A stretch of 6,207 nucleotides of DNA from Bryobacterales bacterium. GTDB lineage: Bacteria > Acidobacteriota > Terriglobia > Bryobacterales > Bryobacteraceae. Below, piece by piece: positions 1 to 5,951 of this stretch (its first letter is position 1; every line of letters begins with the position of its first letter). A program made the position numbers and the translations under genes. The notes below the pieces were generated by a model. That model ran no database searches. It saw only the letters and a list, made by a program, of their open reading frames with translations, and had not been told where the DNA came from. The DNA lies in the NCBI GenBank assembly GCA_009697495.1, contig SHUN01000196.1, forward strand, positions 1 to 6,207, read 5' to 3'.

Positions 1-246
1 ACGGCGGTATCCAGGAGCCGGCGTCGGGCGCTGTCATCTTGGCGGTATGGGATGATTGTTGAGGCGCTTGGGGCGGGGCGATCCGCGTGCTACCGGCTGG
101 ACGATCACGAAGTGGGCTCGGGACGACGGATTCCCGAGGCGCGGGGATCGGCCTTGCGAATCGCCCTCCGGCATTTTGACGCAAAGCTGGGAGAAGGCGT
201 GATCGTCTCGATTGCCTGGAGCGTACGGTTGTTGCCGTTACGGTAA
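1..246 (+). CDS. Possible C-terminal part of an unrecognised protein (5' end outside window)
   Basis: This frame is open from the left edge to a TAA at 244-246, giving 81 residues. I do not recognise the product. The part after about position 52 has a plausible coding composition and ends in an alternating hydrophobic stretch (GEGVIVSIAWSVRLLPLR) that could be a beta strand. The first 50 bases look less protein-like in this frame. Another frame there reads GGIQEPASGAVILAVWDD before stopping at 58-60, so a frameshift near 50-60 is possible. If the gene starts inside the window, the ATG at 52 would give 64 residues, but no ribosome binding site is seen there. It lies 51 bases upstream of the next gene on the same strand. 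It could also be non-coding. Confidence 0.3.
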   Translation, partial: TAVSRSRRRALSSWRYGMIVEALGAGRSACYRLDDHEVGSGRRIPEARGSALRIALRHFDAKLGEGVIVSIAWSVRLLPLR

Positions 247-297
247 ACGATGGCGGGAGGACACCTGAGGCCGACCTATGCTAACTTGACACCAGGA

Positions 298-942
298 ATG
301 CTTTACTCACGAATTTCCCGATTGACCGTTTTGCTGTTTGGCGCGGGACTGTTTGCCCAGCCGCCCACCGAGATCCAAGGACTTCCGGTACGGGCGGGGG
401 CGGCCGATTACCAAAACCAGGCGCAGGTGGGCAAGATCATGCTTGCCGCCGATTTTGTGGGCCACTCGGTGCCGACGATTCAGGGGCCGTTGTCTTCGGA
501 AGATTATGTGTCGGTGGAAGTGGCGTTTCTTGGCGCGCCGGATTCCAAGGTCAAGATTTCGTTCGAAGATTTTTCGGTGCGGATCAACGGGAAGAAAACA
601 GTAATTCCGAGTCAGCAATACGGGCTGGTGATGAAGTCGTTGTCGGATCCGGAGTGGATTTCGCCTGTGGTTGAAGAGAGCAAGTCGAAGGGCGGCGTCT
701 CCACTGGCGGCGGCGGTGGCGCGGGTGGCGATCCGAAGCCATCACCGCCGAAGATGCCGTTCCCGTTGCGGCGGGCGATGGAACAGCGGGCGCAGAAAGC
801 GGCGCTACCCGAAGGCGAGCGGCCATTGCCGATCGCGGGGCTTGTTTTCTTCCCCTATCGGGGGAAGGATCAGTCCATTCAGATTGTGGAGTTGAACTAT
901 GCCGGCGCGGCGGGGAAGGCGACGCTGACGTTCCGGCGGTAG
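298..942 (+). CDS. Secreted hypothetical protein with glycine-rich linker
   Basis: I prefer the ATG at 298 (214 residues) over an in-frame ATG at 250. It sits right after AGGA and puts a typical signal peptide at the N-terminus: a basic start (MLYSRISR), the hydrophobic core LTVLLFGAGLFA, and likely cleavage after FA before QPP. The mature protein has a beta-rich region (VSVEVAFL, VKISFEDFSVRINGKK). A low-complexity Gly/Pro linker around residues 138-160 follows (GGVSTGGGGGAGGDPKPSPP), and then a short C-terminal domain ending in YAGAAGKATLTFRR. No catalytic motif is visible. From memory it resembles uncharacterised exported proteins of Acidobacteriota, but this is unchecked. Probable location is the periplasm or cell surface. 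The neighbouring genes give no functional clue. It appears full length and undamaged. Confidence 0.8.
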   Translation: MLYSRISRLTVLLFGAGLFAQPPTEIQGLPVRAGAADYQNQAQVGKIMLAADFVGHSVPTIQGPLSSEDYVSVEVAFLGAPDSKVKISFEDFSVRINGKKTVIPSQQYGLVMKSLSDPEWISPVVEESKSKGGVSTGGGGGAGGDPKPSPPKMPFPLRRAMEQRAQKAALPEGERPLPIAGLVFFPYRGKDQSIQIVELNYAGAAGKATLTFRR

Positions 943-950
943 GTCGATCC

Positions 951-1142
951 AAAACGATTGGTGCCCTGGTTTTCGGAAATCAAAGCGCAGGGGCTTACCA
1001 GAAGTTGCTGGAAGATCAGGAACTTCTGGAGAGTATTCGTAGCGTGGGCAGGGGATTGGAGCAAGCCAAGCGAGGGGAAGGCCGACCGATGAGAGAGTTT
1101 CTTGAAGCCCTCGCCAGTGAACACGGGTTTTCGTTTAAGTGA
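951..1142 (+). pseudogene. Remnant of a Phd/YefM-like antitoxin (C-terminal part)
   Basis: This frame reads about 63 residues ending at TGA 1140-1142. It contains AYQKLLEDQELLESIRSVG and then an acidic/basic helical tail with GEGRPMREFLEAL. The layout (a K-x-x-x-AL-V strand, a YQKLLED helix, then ExxxGEGRP-x-x-E) matches the second half of type II antitoxins of the Phd/YefM class, where 'GKPVAVLV..EDYEKLLE' precedes the toxin-neutralising C-terminal helix. The DNA-binding N-terminal half is absent. No ATG or GTG start lies in frame between the upstream stop at 940 and the homology, so it is probably a 5'-truncated relic. The stop overlaps the GTG of a toxin-like start. The family call rests on pattern recognition, without an alignment. 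Confidence 0.5.
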
Positions 1143-1273
1143 ATCGGTACCGGGTTGTGGTGACCCCCGGAGCGATACGCTTTTGCGAGGGAGTGCGACT
1201 ATGCGTGCGCCACTCCGCACGAATGCCGGTTGGGGAACCGTGCGGAGTGGCAGACGCATTCAGTGAAGACTGA
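1139..1273 (+). pseudogene. Truncated RelE/ParE-like toxin start
   Basis: A GTG at 1139-1141 overlaps the antitoxin-like stop codon (GTGA), the spacing usual in antitoxin-toxin operons. The 44-residue frame starts MNRYRVVVTPGAIRF, which resembles the first beta strand of RelE/ParE-superfamily toxins (M-x-YRV-x-x-TP-A). From about residue 21 the sequence no longer looks like that family. It runs into the inverted repeat at 1201-1259 and stops at TGA 1271-1273, whereas family members are usually 85-105 residues. The catalytic or ribosome-contacting C-terminal half is missing, so it should be inactive. The short N-terminal match alone is weak; its position behind an antitoxin-like tail is the main support. 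Confidence 0.4.
1201..1259. repeat. 20-bp imperfect inverted repeat (hairpin)
   Basis: The arms at 1201-1220 and 1240-1259 pair at 18 of 20 positions. Twelve bases next to the loop are perfect (GCCACTCCGCAC / GTGCGGAGTGGC), followed by two mismatches and six more matches (ATGCGT / ACGCAT). The 19-base loop itself contains GGTT-GGGG-AACC, which can extend the stem. It lies about 18 bp past the ilvD stop on the opposite strand and inside the toxin-like remnant. No T-run follows on either strand, so it is not a standard intrinsic terminator. It could be a transcript-stabilising or bidirectional stop structure, or the palindromic core of a small mobile repeat. Confidence 0.7.
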
Positions 1274-1274
1274 A
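1259..1274 (-). terminator. Small hairpin just past ilvD stop, possible terminator element
   Basis: TTCAGT (1259-1264) and ACTGAA (1269-1274) form a perfect 6-bp inverted repeat around a GAAG loop, two bases past the ilvD stop codon. The stem is A/T-rich and no U-tract follows, so intrinsic termination is doubtful. It abuts the larger hairpin at 1201-1259, and the two together may mark the end of the ilvD transcript. Confidence 0.25.
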
Positions 1275-1276
1275 GT

Positions 1277-2941
1277 CTAATTGTCCGTCGTCGCGCCCTG
1301 GGAGGCCGAGCCAACCAGCTTGATGTATTTGGAAAACACGCCGCTCTTGTACTTCGGGGCGGGCTTGGTCCAATTGGCGAGGCGGGCGGCGATGACATCG
1401 GCGGGGACTTCGAGGTTGATGGTGAATTTCTCGAGGTCGATGTGGATGATGTCGCCGTCTTCGACGACCGCGATGGGGCCGCCGTCGGCGGCTTCCGGGG
1501 CGACGTGGCCGATCATGAATCCGCGCGTGGCACCGCTGAAACGGCCGTCGGTCAGCAGCGCTACGTCGTCGCCGAGGCCGCGACCCATGATGGCTCCAGT
1601 GACGCCGAGCATTTCGCGCATGCCGGGGCCGCCCTTGGGGCCTTCGTAACGGATGACGAGCACATCGCCGGCATTGATTTTACCTTCGGTGACGGCGGTC
1701 ATCGCATCTTCTTCGCGGCCGAAAACACGGGCCGGGCCGCGCTGCTCCTTGCGGGCGATTCCGGTTACTTTAATGACGCAGCCATCGGGGGCCAGAGTGC
1801 CTTTTAGGATCACGAGGCCGCCGGAGGATTTGATGGGATTGTCGAGTTGATGGATCACCTGTTGGCCCGGTGTTTCCTTGACGTCCAGGATCTCTTCGGC
1901 GAGAGTCTTGCCGGTGACTGTCATGGCCGAGCCGTCGGCGTAGCCACCGTCGACGAGGCGTTTGATGATGACCGGGATGCCGCCGGCTTTGTCGACGTCG
2001 ACCGCGAAGTATTTACCGGCGGGCTTGATGTCGACCAGGAGCGGCGTGCGCTGGCTGATGTTGTGGATGTCGTCGATGTTCAATTCAACGCCGGCGTCGG
2101 CGGCCATGGCCAGTAAGTGAAGAACGGCGTTAGTGGAACCGCCGCTGGCGGCCACGGAGGCGATGGCGTTTTCAAAAGCCTGGCGGGTACAAATGTCGCG
2201 GGGCTTCAGATCCTTGTTAACGGCGTTGAGGATGAGCTCGCCGCAGCGGCGGGAGACCTCGGCTTTGCGGGCATCGACTTGCGGGACGCTGGCGGTGAAC
2301 ATGGGGGCGATGCCGATGGTTTCCATGACGGTGGCCATGGTGTTGGCGGTGAACTGGCCGCCGCAAGCGCCGGCGCCGGGGCAGGCGTGGTCTTCGATGG
2401 CGAGGAGTTCGGCGTCGCTGATTTTGCCGGCGGCGTTGGCGCCAACGGCTTCGAAGACGTCTTGGATCGAGAGTTCACGGTCGCCCAGTTTGCCGGGGAG
2501 TATCGACCCGCCGTAGAGGATGAGGCCGGGGACATTTAGCCGAAGAAGGGCCATAGCCGCGCCGGGAATCGTTTTGTCGCAGGCCACCATGGCGACGATG
2601 CCGTCGAACATGTATCCGCGGGCGGTGAGCTCAATGGAATCGGCGATCAAGTCGCGCGAGACGAGGGAAGCTTTCATGCCTTCGGTGCCCATGGTGATGC
2701 CGTCGCTGATGGCGATGGTGTTGAATTCCATCGGCGTGCCGCCGGCTGCGCGGATGCCTTCTTTCACGTGGGCGGCGAGTGCGCGCAGGTTGTAGTTGCA
2801 GGGCATCGTTTCGATCCAGGTATTGGCGATGCCGATAATGGGTTTCTTGAGGTCGGCGTCAGTGAAGCCGATGGCCTTGAGCATGGAACGGGCGGGGGCG
2901 CGGTCGCGGCCCTGGGTGATGGTGTAGCTACGGAGTGGCAT
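1277..2941 (-). CDS. ilvD: Dihydroxy-acid dehydratase
   Basis: Complete at 554 residues, within the usual range for the shorter bacterial IlvD forms. It dehydrates 2,3-dihydroxy-isovalerate and 2,3-dihydroxy-3-methylvalerate to the 2-keto acids that precede valine, leucine and isoleucine, in the cytoplasm. The N-terminus has [13 protein letters not shown] (Cys48), then CDKTIPG (Cys121, with a Mg-binding Asp/Lys pair) and [17 protein letters not shown] (Cys193). Three such cysteines ligate the iron-sulfur cluster. From family knowledge I infer a [2Fe-2S] type. The C-terminal GRFSG motif places the catalytic serine near residue 469. The start ATG (2939-2941) follows a weak GAG about seven bases upstream. 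It is divergent from proC, with 43 bp between the starts. That gap is too short for an attenuator or T-box leader. No damage is seen. Confidence 0.97.
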   Translation of the reverse strand: MPLRSYTITQGRDRAPARSMLKAIGFTDADLKKPIIGIANTWIETMPCNYNLRALAAHVKEGIRAAGGTPMEFNTIAISDGITMGTEGMKASLVSRDLIADSIELTARGYMFDGIVAMVACDKTIPGAAMALLRLNVPGLILYGGSILPGKLGDRELSIQDVFEAVGANAAGKISDAELLAIEDHACPGAGACGGQFTANTMATVMETIGIAPMFTASVPQVDARKAEVSRRCGELILNAVNKDLKPRDICTRQAFENAIASVAASGGSTNAVLHLLAMAADAGVELNIDDIHNISQRTPLLVDIKPAGKYFAVDVDKAGGIPVIIKRLVDGGYADGSAMTVTGKTLAEEILDVKETPGQQVIHQLDNPIKSSGGLVILKGTLAPDGCVIKVTGIARKEQRGPARVFGREEDAMTAVTEGKINAGDVLVIRYEGPKGGPGMREMLGVTGAIMGRGLGDDVALLTDGRFSGATRGFMIGHVAPEAADGGPIAVVEDGDIIHIDLEKFTINLEVPADVIAARLANWTKPAPKYKSGVFSKYIKLVGSASQGATTDN

Positions 2942-2952
2942 GCGAATCTCTT

Positions 2953-2958
2953 ATTGTA
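2953..2958 (-). promoter_or_regulatory. Candidate -10 box for ilvD in the divergent gap
   Basis: On the minus strand this reads TACAAT, one mismatch from TATAAT, ending 11 bases before the ilvD ATG. A start site about seven bases on would leave a leader of only a few bases. No recognisable -35 hexamer lies at 16-18 bp spacing, so this is a weak call. The 43-bp gap (2942-2984) must hold control elements for both divergent genes unless they lie within the coding regions. Confidence 0.2.
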
Positions 2959-2984
2959 TCGCTCGCGTGAGAATATGGGAGTTT

Positions 2985-3824
2985 ATGAAAATTGCGGTGT
3001 TGGGCGCGGGGAACATGGGGTCGGCTTTGCTGGGAGGAATTTTGAAGGCCGGCGTCGTGGCGGTTGGGGACGCGCGGGCGACGACTTTCAGTGAAGCGCG
3101 GGCCGCGGAGGTGCGTTCGCGGTTGGGAGTATCGGTGACGGCGGGTGGGAATGCGGCGGCGGCTGCCGGGGCTGATATTGTGGTCTTGGCGGTGAAGCCG
3201 GGGACTGTGCCGAAGGTTGTGAAAGAGATACGCGATGTGTTGAACGAGGGGCAGATATTGATATCGCTGGCGGCGATGCTGCCGATTCGGGCGATAGAGG
3301 ACGCGGCGCAATGCCGGATGCCGGTGTTCCGGGCGATGCCGAATATTCCGGTGGTAGTGGAGGAAGGCGCGATTGGGATTTGTCATAACGCGCTGGCGAC
3401 GTTGGAGCATCGGGCGCAGGTAGAAAGTATTTTTCGCGCTGTCGGGGTGACGGCGTTTGTGGATGAGGAGCAAATGGACGCGGTGACGGCGTTGTCGGGG
3501 TCGGGACCGGCGTATATTTACATGGTGATTGAGGCGATGATGGCGGCGGGGGTGAAGATGGGATTATCGCGCGAGATATCGCTGCGGCTATCGGAGCAGA
3601 CGGTGCTGGGGGCGGCGAAACATGCGCGGGAATCGGGACTGCATCCGGCTATATTACGGGATCAGGTGATTACCCCGGGCGGGACGACGATAGCGGCGAT
3701 ACACGAATTGGAGCGGCACGGATTGCGGTCCATGCTGATATCGGCGATTGAGACGGCGACGATACATGCCGGCAAACGCACGGACGTTTTGCTGGCGGAA
3801 ATTGAACGGCAAAAACACACATGA
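2985..3824 (+). CDS. proC: Pyrroline-5-carboxylate reductase
   Basis: It reduces 1-pyrroline-5-carboxylate to L-proline with NAD(P)H, the last step of proline synthesis, in the cytoplasm. The start is ATG 2985, giving 279 residues, near the usual 265-280. It is preceded by GGGAG three bases upstream and begins directly with the Rossmann strand and loop MKIAVLGAGNMGSALLGG. An in-frame start farther upstream (2940) would add 15 residues before that strand and overlap the ilvD start, so I rejected it. The C-terminal dimerisation domain carries the family signature: SGSGPAYIY at residues 171-179 and VITPGGTT at 228-235, followed by the HELERHGLRSML region. The stop overlaps the next start as ATGA, which implies co-transcription and translational coupling. 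It is intact. Confidence 0.96.
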   Translation: MKIAVLGAGNMGSALLGGILKAGVVAVGDARATTFSEARAAEVRSRLGVSVTAGGNAAAAAGADIVVLAVKPGTVPKVVKEIRDVLNEGQILISLAAMLPIRAIEDAAQCRMPVFRAMPNIPVVVEEGAIGICHNALATLEHRAQVESIFRAVGVTAFVDEEQMDAVTALSGSGPAYIYMVIEAMMAAGVKMGLSREISLRLSEQTVLGAAKHARESGLHPAILRDQVITPGGTTIAAIHELERHGLRSMLISAIETATIHAGKRTDVLLAEIERQKHT

Positions 3825-4573
3825 CAAGACACATACTTTCGATACACGCGCATCCGGATGACATGGAGATTCTGGCCGGCGGCACGTTGGCGCTGTTGGC
3901 GGAGAAGGGGCATCGGATCACGGTGGTGACGATGACGCCGGGCGATTGCGGCTCGGCGGAATATGGGGCGGAGGAGATTGCGGCGATGCGGCGATTGGAG
4001 GCGGCGGCTGGGGCGGCGCTGATTGGGGCTTCGTACGAATGCGCGGAGTTTCGGGATTTGGCGATATTCAACGACGACATTTCGCGGCGGCGGGTGGTGG
4101 AGTTGATCCGTTCGATTCGGCCGGATTTGATTCTAACTTCGGCGCCAAGCGATTATCATTGCGACCACGAGGCGACGAGCATGTTGGTGCGGGACGCCTG
4201 TTTCGCGGTGTCGGCGCCGAATTACAGGACGGGCGTGGCGGCGGCTTTGGAAGCGATTCCGCACTTGTATTTTATGGACTCGGTGGAGGGGACGGACCGG
4301 GAAGGGAAGCCTGTGCATCCGGAATTCGGGGTGAATATTGAGGCGCAGTTTGCGTTGAAGCGGGAGATGCTGGCGGCGCACGCGAGCCAGCGGAACTGGC
4401 TGATGCGACAGCACGGGATGGACGATTATTTACTGACGATGGAGGAGTGGACGCATCAGCGCGGGCAGAGTTTTGGGGTTAAGTATGCGGAGGGGTTCCG
4501 GCAGTATCGGCATCATCCGTATCCGGTTTCGCCGTTGTTGCAGGAGATGGTTGGCGGTTTGCTGCTGCGGTAG
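3821..4573 (+). CDS. PIG-L/LmbE-family zinc deacetylase
   Basis: A 250-residue protein of the family that includes MshB, BshB and PIG-L, which are zinc-dependent N-acetylglucosamine-type deacetylases. The metal site is visible: AHPDDME at residues 10-16, where His11 and Asp14 should bind zinc and Asp13 act as general base, and HCDH at 113-116, where His116 would be the third ligand. Other family marks are GGTLA, GDCGS (41-45) and the MRRLEA helix. There is no signal peptide, so it should be cytoplasmic. Its start overlaps the proC stop by four bases and has no clear Shine-Dalgarno sequence, so translation is probably coupled to proC. The substrate is unknown. The sequence does not look like the bacillithiol enzyme BshB1, and no thiol-synthesis partner is nearby, so I give no gene symbol. 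It appears intact. Confidence 0.9.
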   Translation: MTRHILSIHAHPDDMEILAGGTLALLAEKGHRITVVTMTPGDCGSAEYGAEEIAAMRRLEAAAGAALIGASYECAEFRDLAIFNDDISRRRVVELIRSIRPDLILTSAPSDYHCDHEATSMLVRDACFAVSAPNYRTGVAAALEAIPHLYFMDSVEGTDREGKPVHPEFGVNIEAQFALKREMLAAHASQRNWLMRQHGMDDYLLTMEEWTHQRGQSFGVKYAEGFRQYRHHPYPVSPLLQEMVGGLLLR

Positions 4574-4579
4574 CGGCGG

Positions 4580-5157
4580 TTAACGCTTTACCCACAGCGG
4601 GTGCGTGGGGATGGCGCCGGATTGATTGTTGATCAGCACCAGCCTCGGACCCGTGGGTTTGATTGGATCGGCTGGCCGCTGCTTGCCGATGATGGCGGTG
4701 AAGCGCGAATCCGGGAGGATCTGGTCGAGAAATTGCAGGCCTGTGTCGGCGGTCTATACGGCTTTGCCGCTGTCGTTGAGGCGGGAGAGCGCGTAGGTCC
4801 AGGGGTAACCCTGTTGGGCCCGGTGCGGCTCACCGGTGCGCGGAAGAGTCCGCCCGATGAGCAACTTGTGGGCGTGATAGTCGTAGGCGGCGGTTCCAGG
4901 CGCATGGAACCAGATCAGGCGGCCGTCGTCTCCGAGGAAGCGGGAGTTGTGAATGAAGTCGGAGCAGCGGAGACCGCCGGTGGAGTGGAGCAGCAGGCTG
5001 AGGCGGAAGCGGTCGTTTTCCGGGTCGCCGCGGAGGGAGGAGAGGCGGAGGAGGACGCGCCGATGGGAGCACCGCTGCCTTCGGAGAGGAGGAGCGAGCC
5101 ACTTGAGGTGGTGAGCGCGGCCGCGAGAATTAGAACCCCGGGGAGGCGGCATAACAT
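4580..5157 (-). pseudogene. Broken gene for an unrecognised exported protein (frameshift plus nonsense)
   Basis: Read on the minus strand, an ATG at 5157 opens a good signal peptide (MLCRLPGVLILAAALTTSSG), but after about position 5065 that frame becomes Ala/Ser/Thr/Pro-rich noise. Protein-like sequence continues in another frame (VLLRLSSLRGDPENDRFRL, then LGDDGRLIWFHAPGTAAYDY). A TAG at 4754-4756 interrupts this after SRLNDSGKAV. The same frame stays convincing beyond it (LQFLDQILPDSRFTAIIGK, PRLVLINNQSGAIPTHPLWV) to TAA at 4580-4582. The intact product would have been about 190 residues. The TAG probably replaced a sense codon such as Tyr. I do not recognise the family. It ends 6 bp from the convergent deacetylase gene. 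The plus-strand frame over the same stretch is repetitive Gly/Glu/Ala and looks like a shadow. Confidence 0.65.
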
Positions 5158-5170
5158 AATGTTAGGCTGA

Positions 5171-5788
5171 GTGGTGTTTCGACGCCGCGACTTACCCTGC
5201 CTTTTGCTGCCGGTACTTGGCGTTAGTTGCCAACAGGCCGACCGGGGTGTTAGCGGAAACGACTGGAAGGCTGCGCTCCCGTTGGAGGCTGAGCTTCAGC
5301 CGGCCGCACTGGAAAAGCTTACCGCGGCGATTAAAGCCGGAGCTTTTCCAAACACGCACGCGGTGCTGATCGAACACGACGGCCGCCTGGTTTACGAGCC
5401 GTATTTCGCCGGAAGCGACGAGCGTTGGGGGACCCCCATCGGTCACCGGACATTCGATGCCAAGGCTCTCCATGACATCCGTTCGATCTCCAAAAGCGTG
5501 ACTGCGGCGGTACTCGGGATTGCACTCGGAAACGAATTTGAAAAGGCGCTCTCGCGCCCCATCGGGACCTTTTCCCCGCAGTTGAAGGTGCCTCCGGAGC
5601 TCGACGCGGTTACGCTTCACCACGTACTGACCCCAAGAACGACGAATTTCAATTGCCTTCGGTGAAGGACCCGGTGGCGCTGCTACTTAGCCGCCGCCTG
5701 CGAGAGAAGCCGGGCGAGGTTTGGTATTACAACGGCGGATTGAGTCAGGTACTGGCTGGCGTGGTCCGGCAAATCACCGGAACCAAGC
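5171..5788 (+). pseudogene. Broken serine hydrolase (beta-lactamase/PBP fold)
   Basis: The frame from GTG 5171 has a hydrophobic export signal with a possible lipobox-like Cys (LLLPVLGVSCQQ). Next comes a strand-turn-strand AVLIEHDGRLVYEPYF, and then SISK at residues 105-108, the S-x-x-K nucleophile motif of class C beta-lactamase-like hydrolases. At VTLHHVLT (about 5611-5634) the frame fails, where relatives continue with 'TMTAGLEWDE'. The family resumes in another frame at about 5629 with DPKNDEFQLPSVKDPVALLL and WYYNGG (5722-5739), whose Y-x-N is the second active-site motif. A frameshift with a small deletion of the 'TAGLxW' segment explains this. Similarity ends around QITGTKPS, so the C-terminal half with the third motif is gone. 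The gene should be non-functional. It is divergent from the pseudogene at 4580-5157, with 13 bp between starts. Confidence 0.8.
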
Positions 5789-5791
5789 CCA

Positions 5792-5914
5792 GTGAGCGGC
5801 CAATGGCGGTAGCGGGTGCCCCGCAGCCTTCACGCGCGTCTTGTCGCGAGGGCTCGTCAGGAAGGCGTAACCGCGATGATAGTGGAAGGATTGGGTCAGC
5901 GGCGGGCTTCGTAG
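5792..5914 (+). pseudogene. Remnant of a HicB-type ribbon-helix-helix antitoxin
   Basis: In the frame ending at TAG 5912-5914, the sequence reads VSGQWR, a TAG at 5810-5812, and then RVPRSLHARLVARARQEGV and MIVEGLGQRRAS. This fits the C-terminal DNA-binding domain of HicB-like antitoxins, where a strand 'SG-x-x-x-x-R-x-P-x-SLH' precedes 'L-x-x-x-A-x-x-EGVSLN' and a second helix ends in 'AEGLGRR'. The TAG falls where a hydrophobic residue is expected (TTG to TAG is one change). A few residues seem deleted after EGV, where 'SLN' and part of the next helix should be. The N-terminal partial RNase-H-like domain and any HicA toxin are absent. It starts within a few bases of where the serine hydrolase similarity stops, suggesting a deletion junction. 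Confidence 0.5.
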
Positions 5915-5951
5915 GGCCGGATCGCGCATCGGACTGCTACGGGATGAACAT

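Noticed and set aside
286..291. A perfect TTGACA upstream of the start at 298.
   Set aside because: At 17 bp spacing the -10 position reads ACGAAT and would lie inside the coding region, so it is not a promoter for this gene from its chosen start.
704..760. GGC/GGT-rich run that might be a tandem repeat.
   Set aside because: It is irregular at DNA level and is explained by the glycine-rich linker of the secreted protein.
2117..2539. Long plus-strand open frames opposite ilvD.
   Set aside because: They are repetitive Gly/Asp/Val shadows of the well-supported ilvD on the other strand.
2931..2940. CGGAGTGGCA at the ilvD start also occurs in the right arm of the inverted repeat (1243-1252).
   Set aside because: The ilvD copy encodes the protein's first residues, and a single shared 10-mer without flanking similarity can be chance.
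4601..5170. A 189-residue plus-strand reading frame rich in Gly, Glu, Ala and Val.
   Set aside because: The composition is typical of the shadow opposite a GC-rich gene. The minus strand shows more natural protein sequence, with Trp, Tyr, Phe and His in ordered segments.
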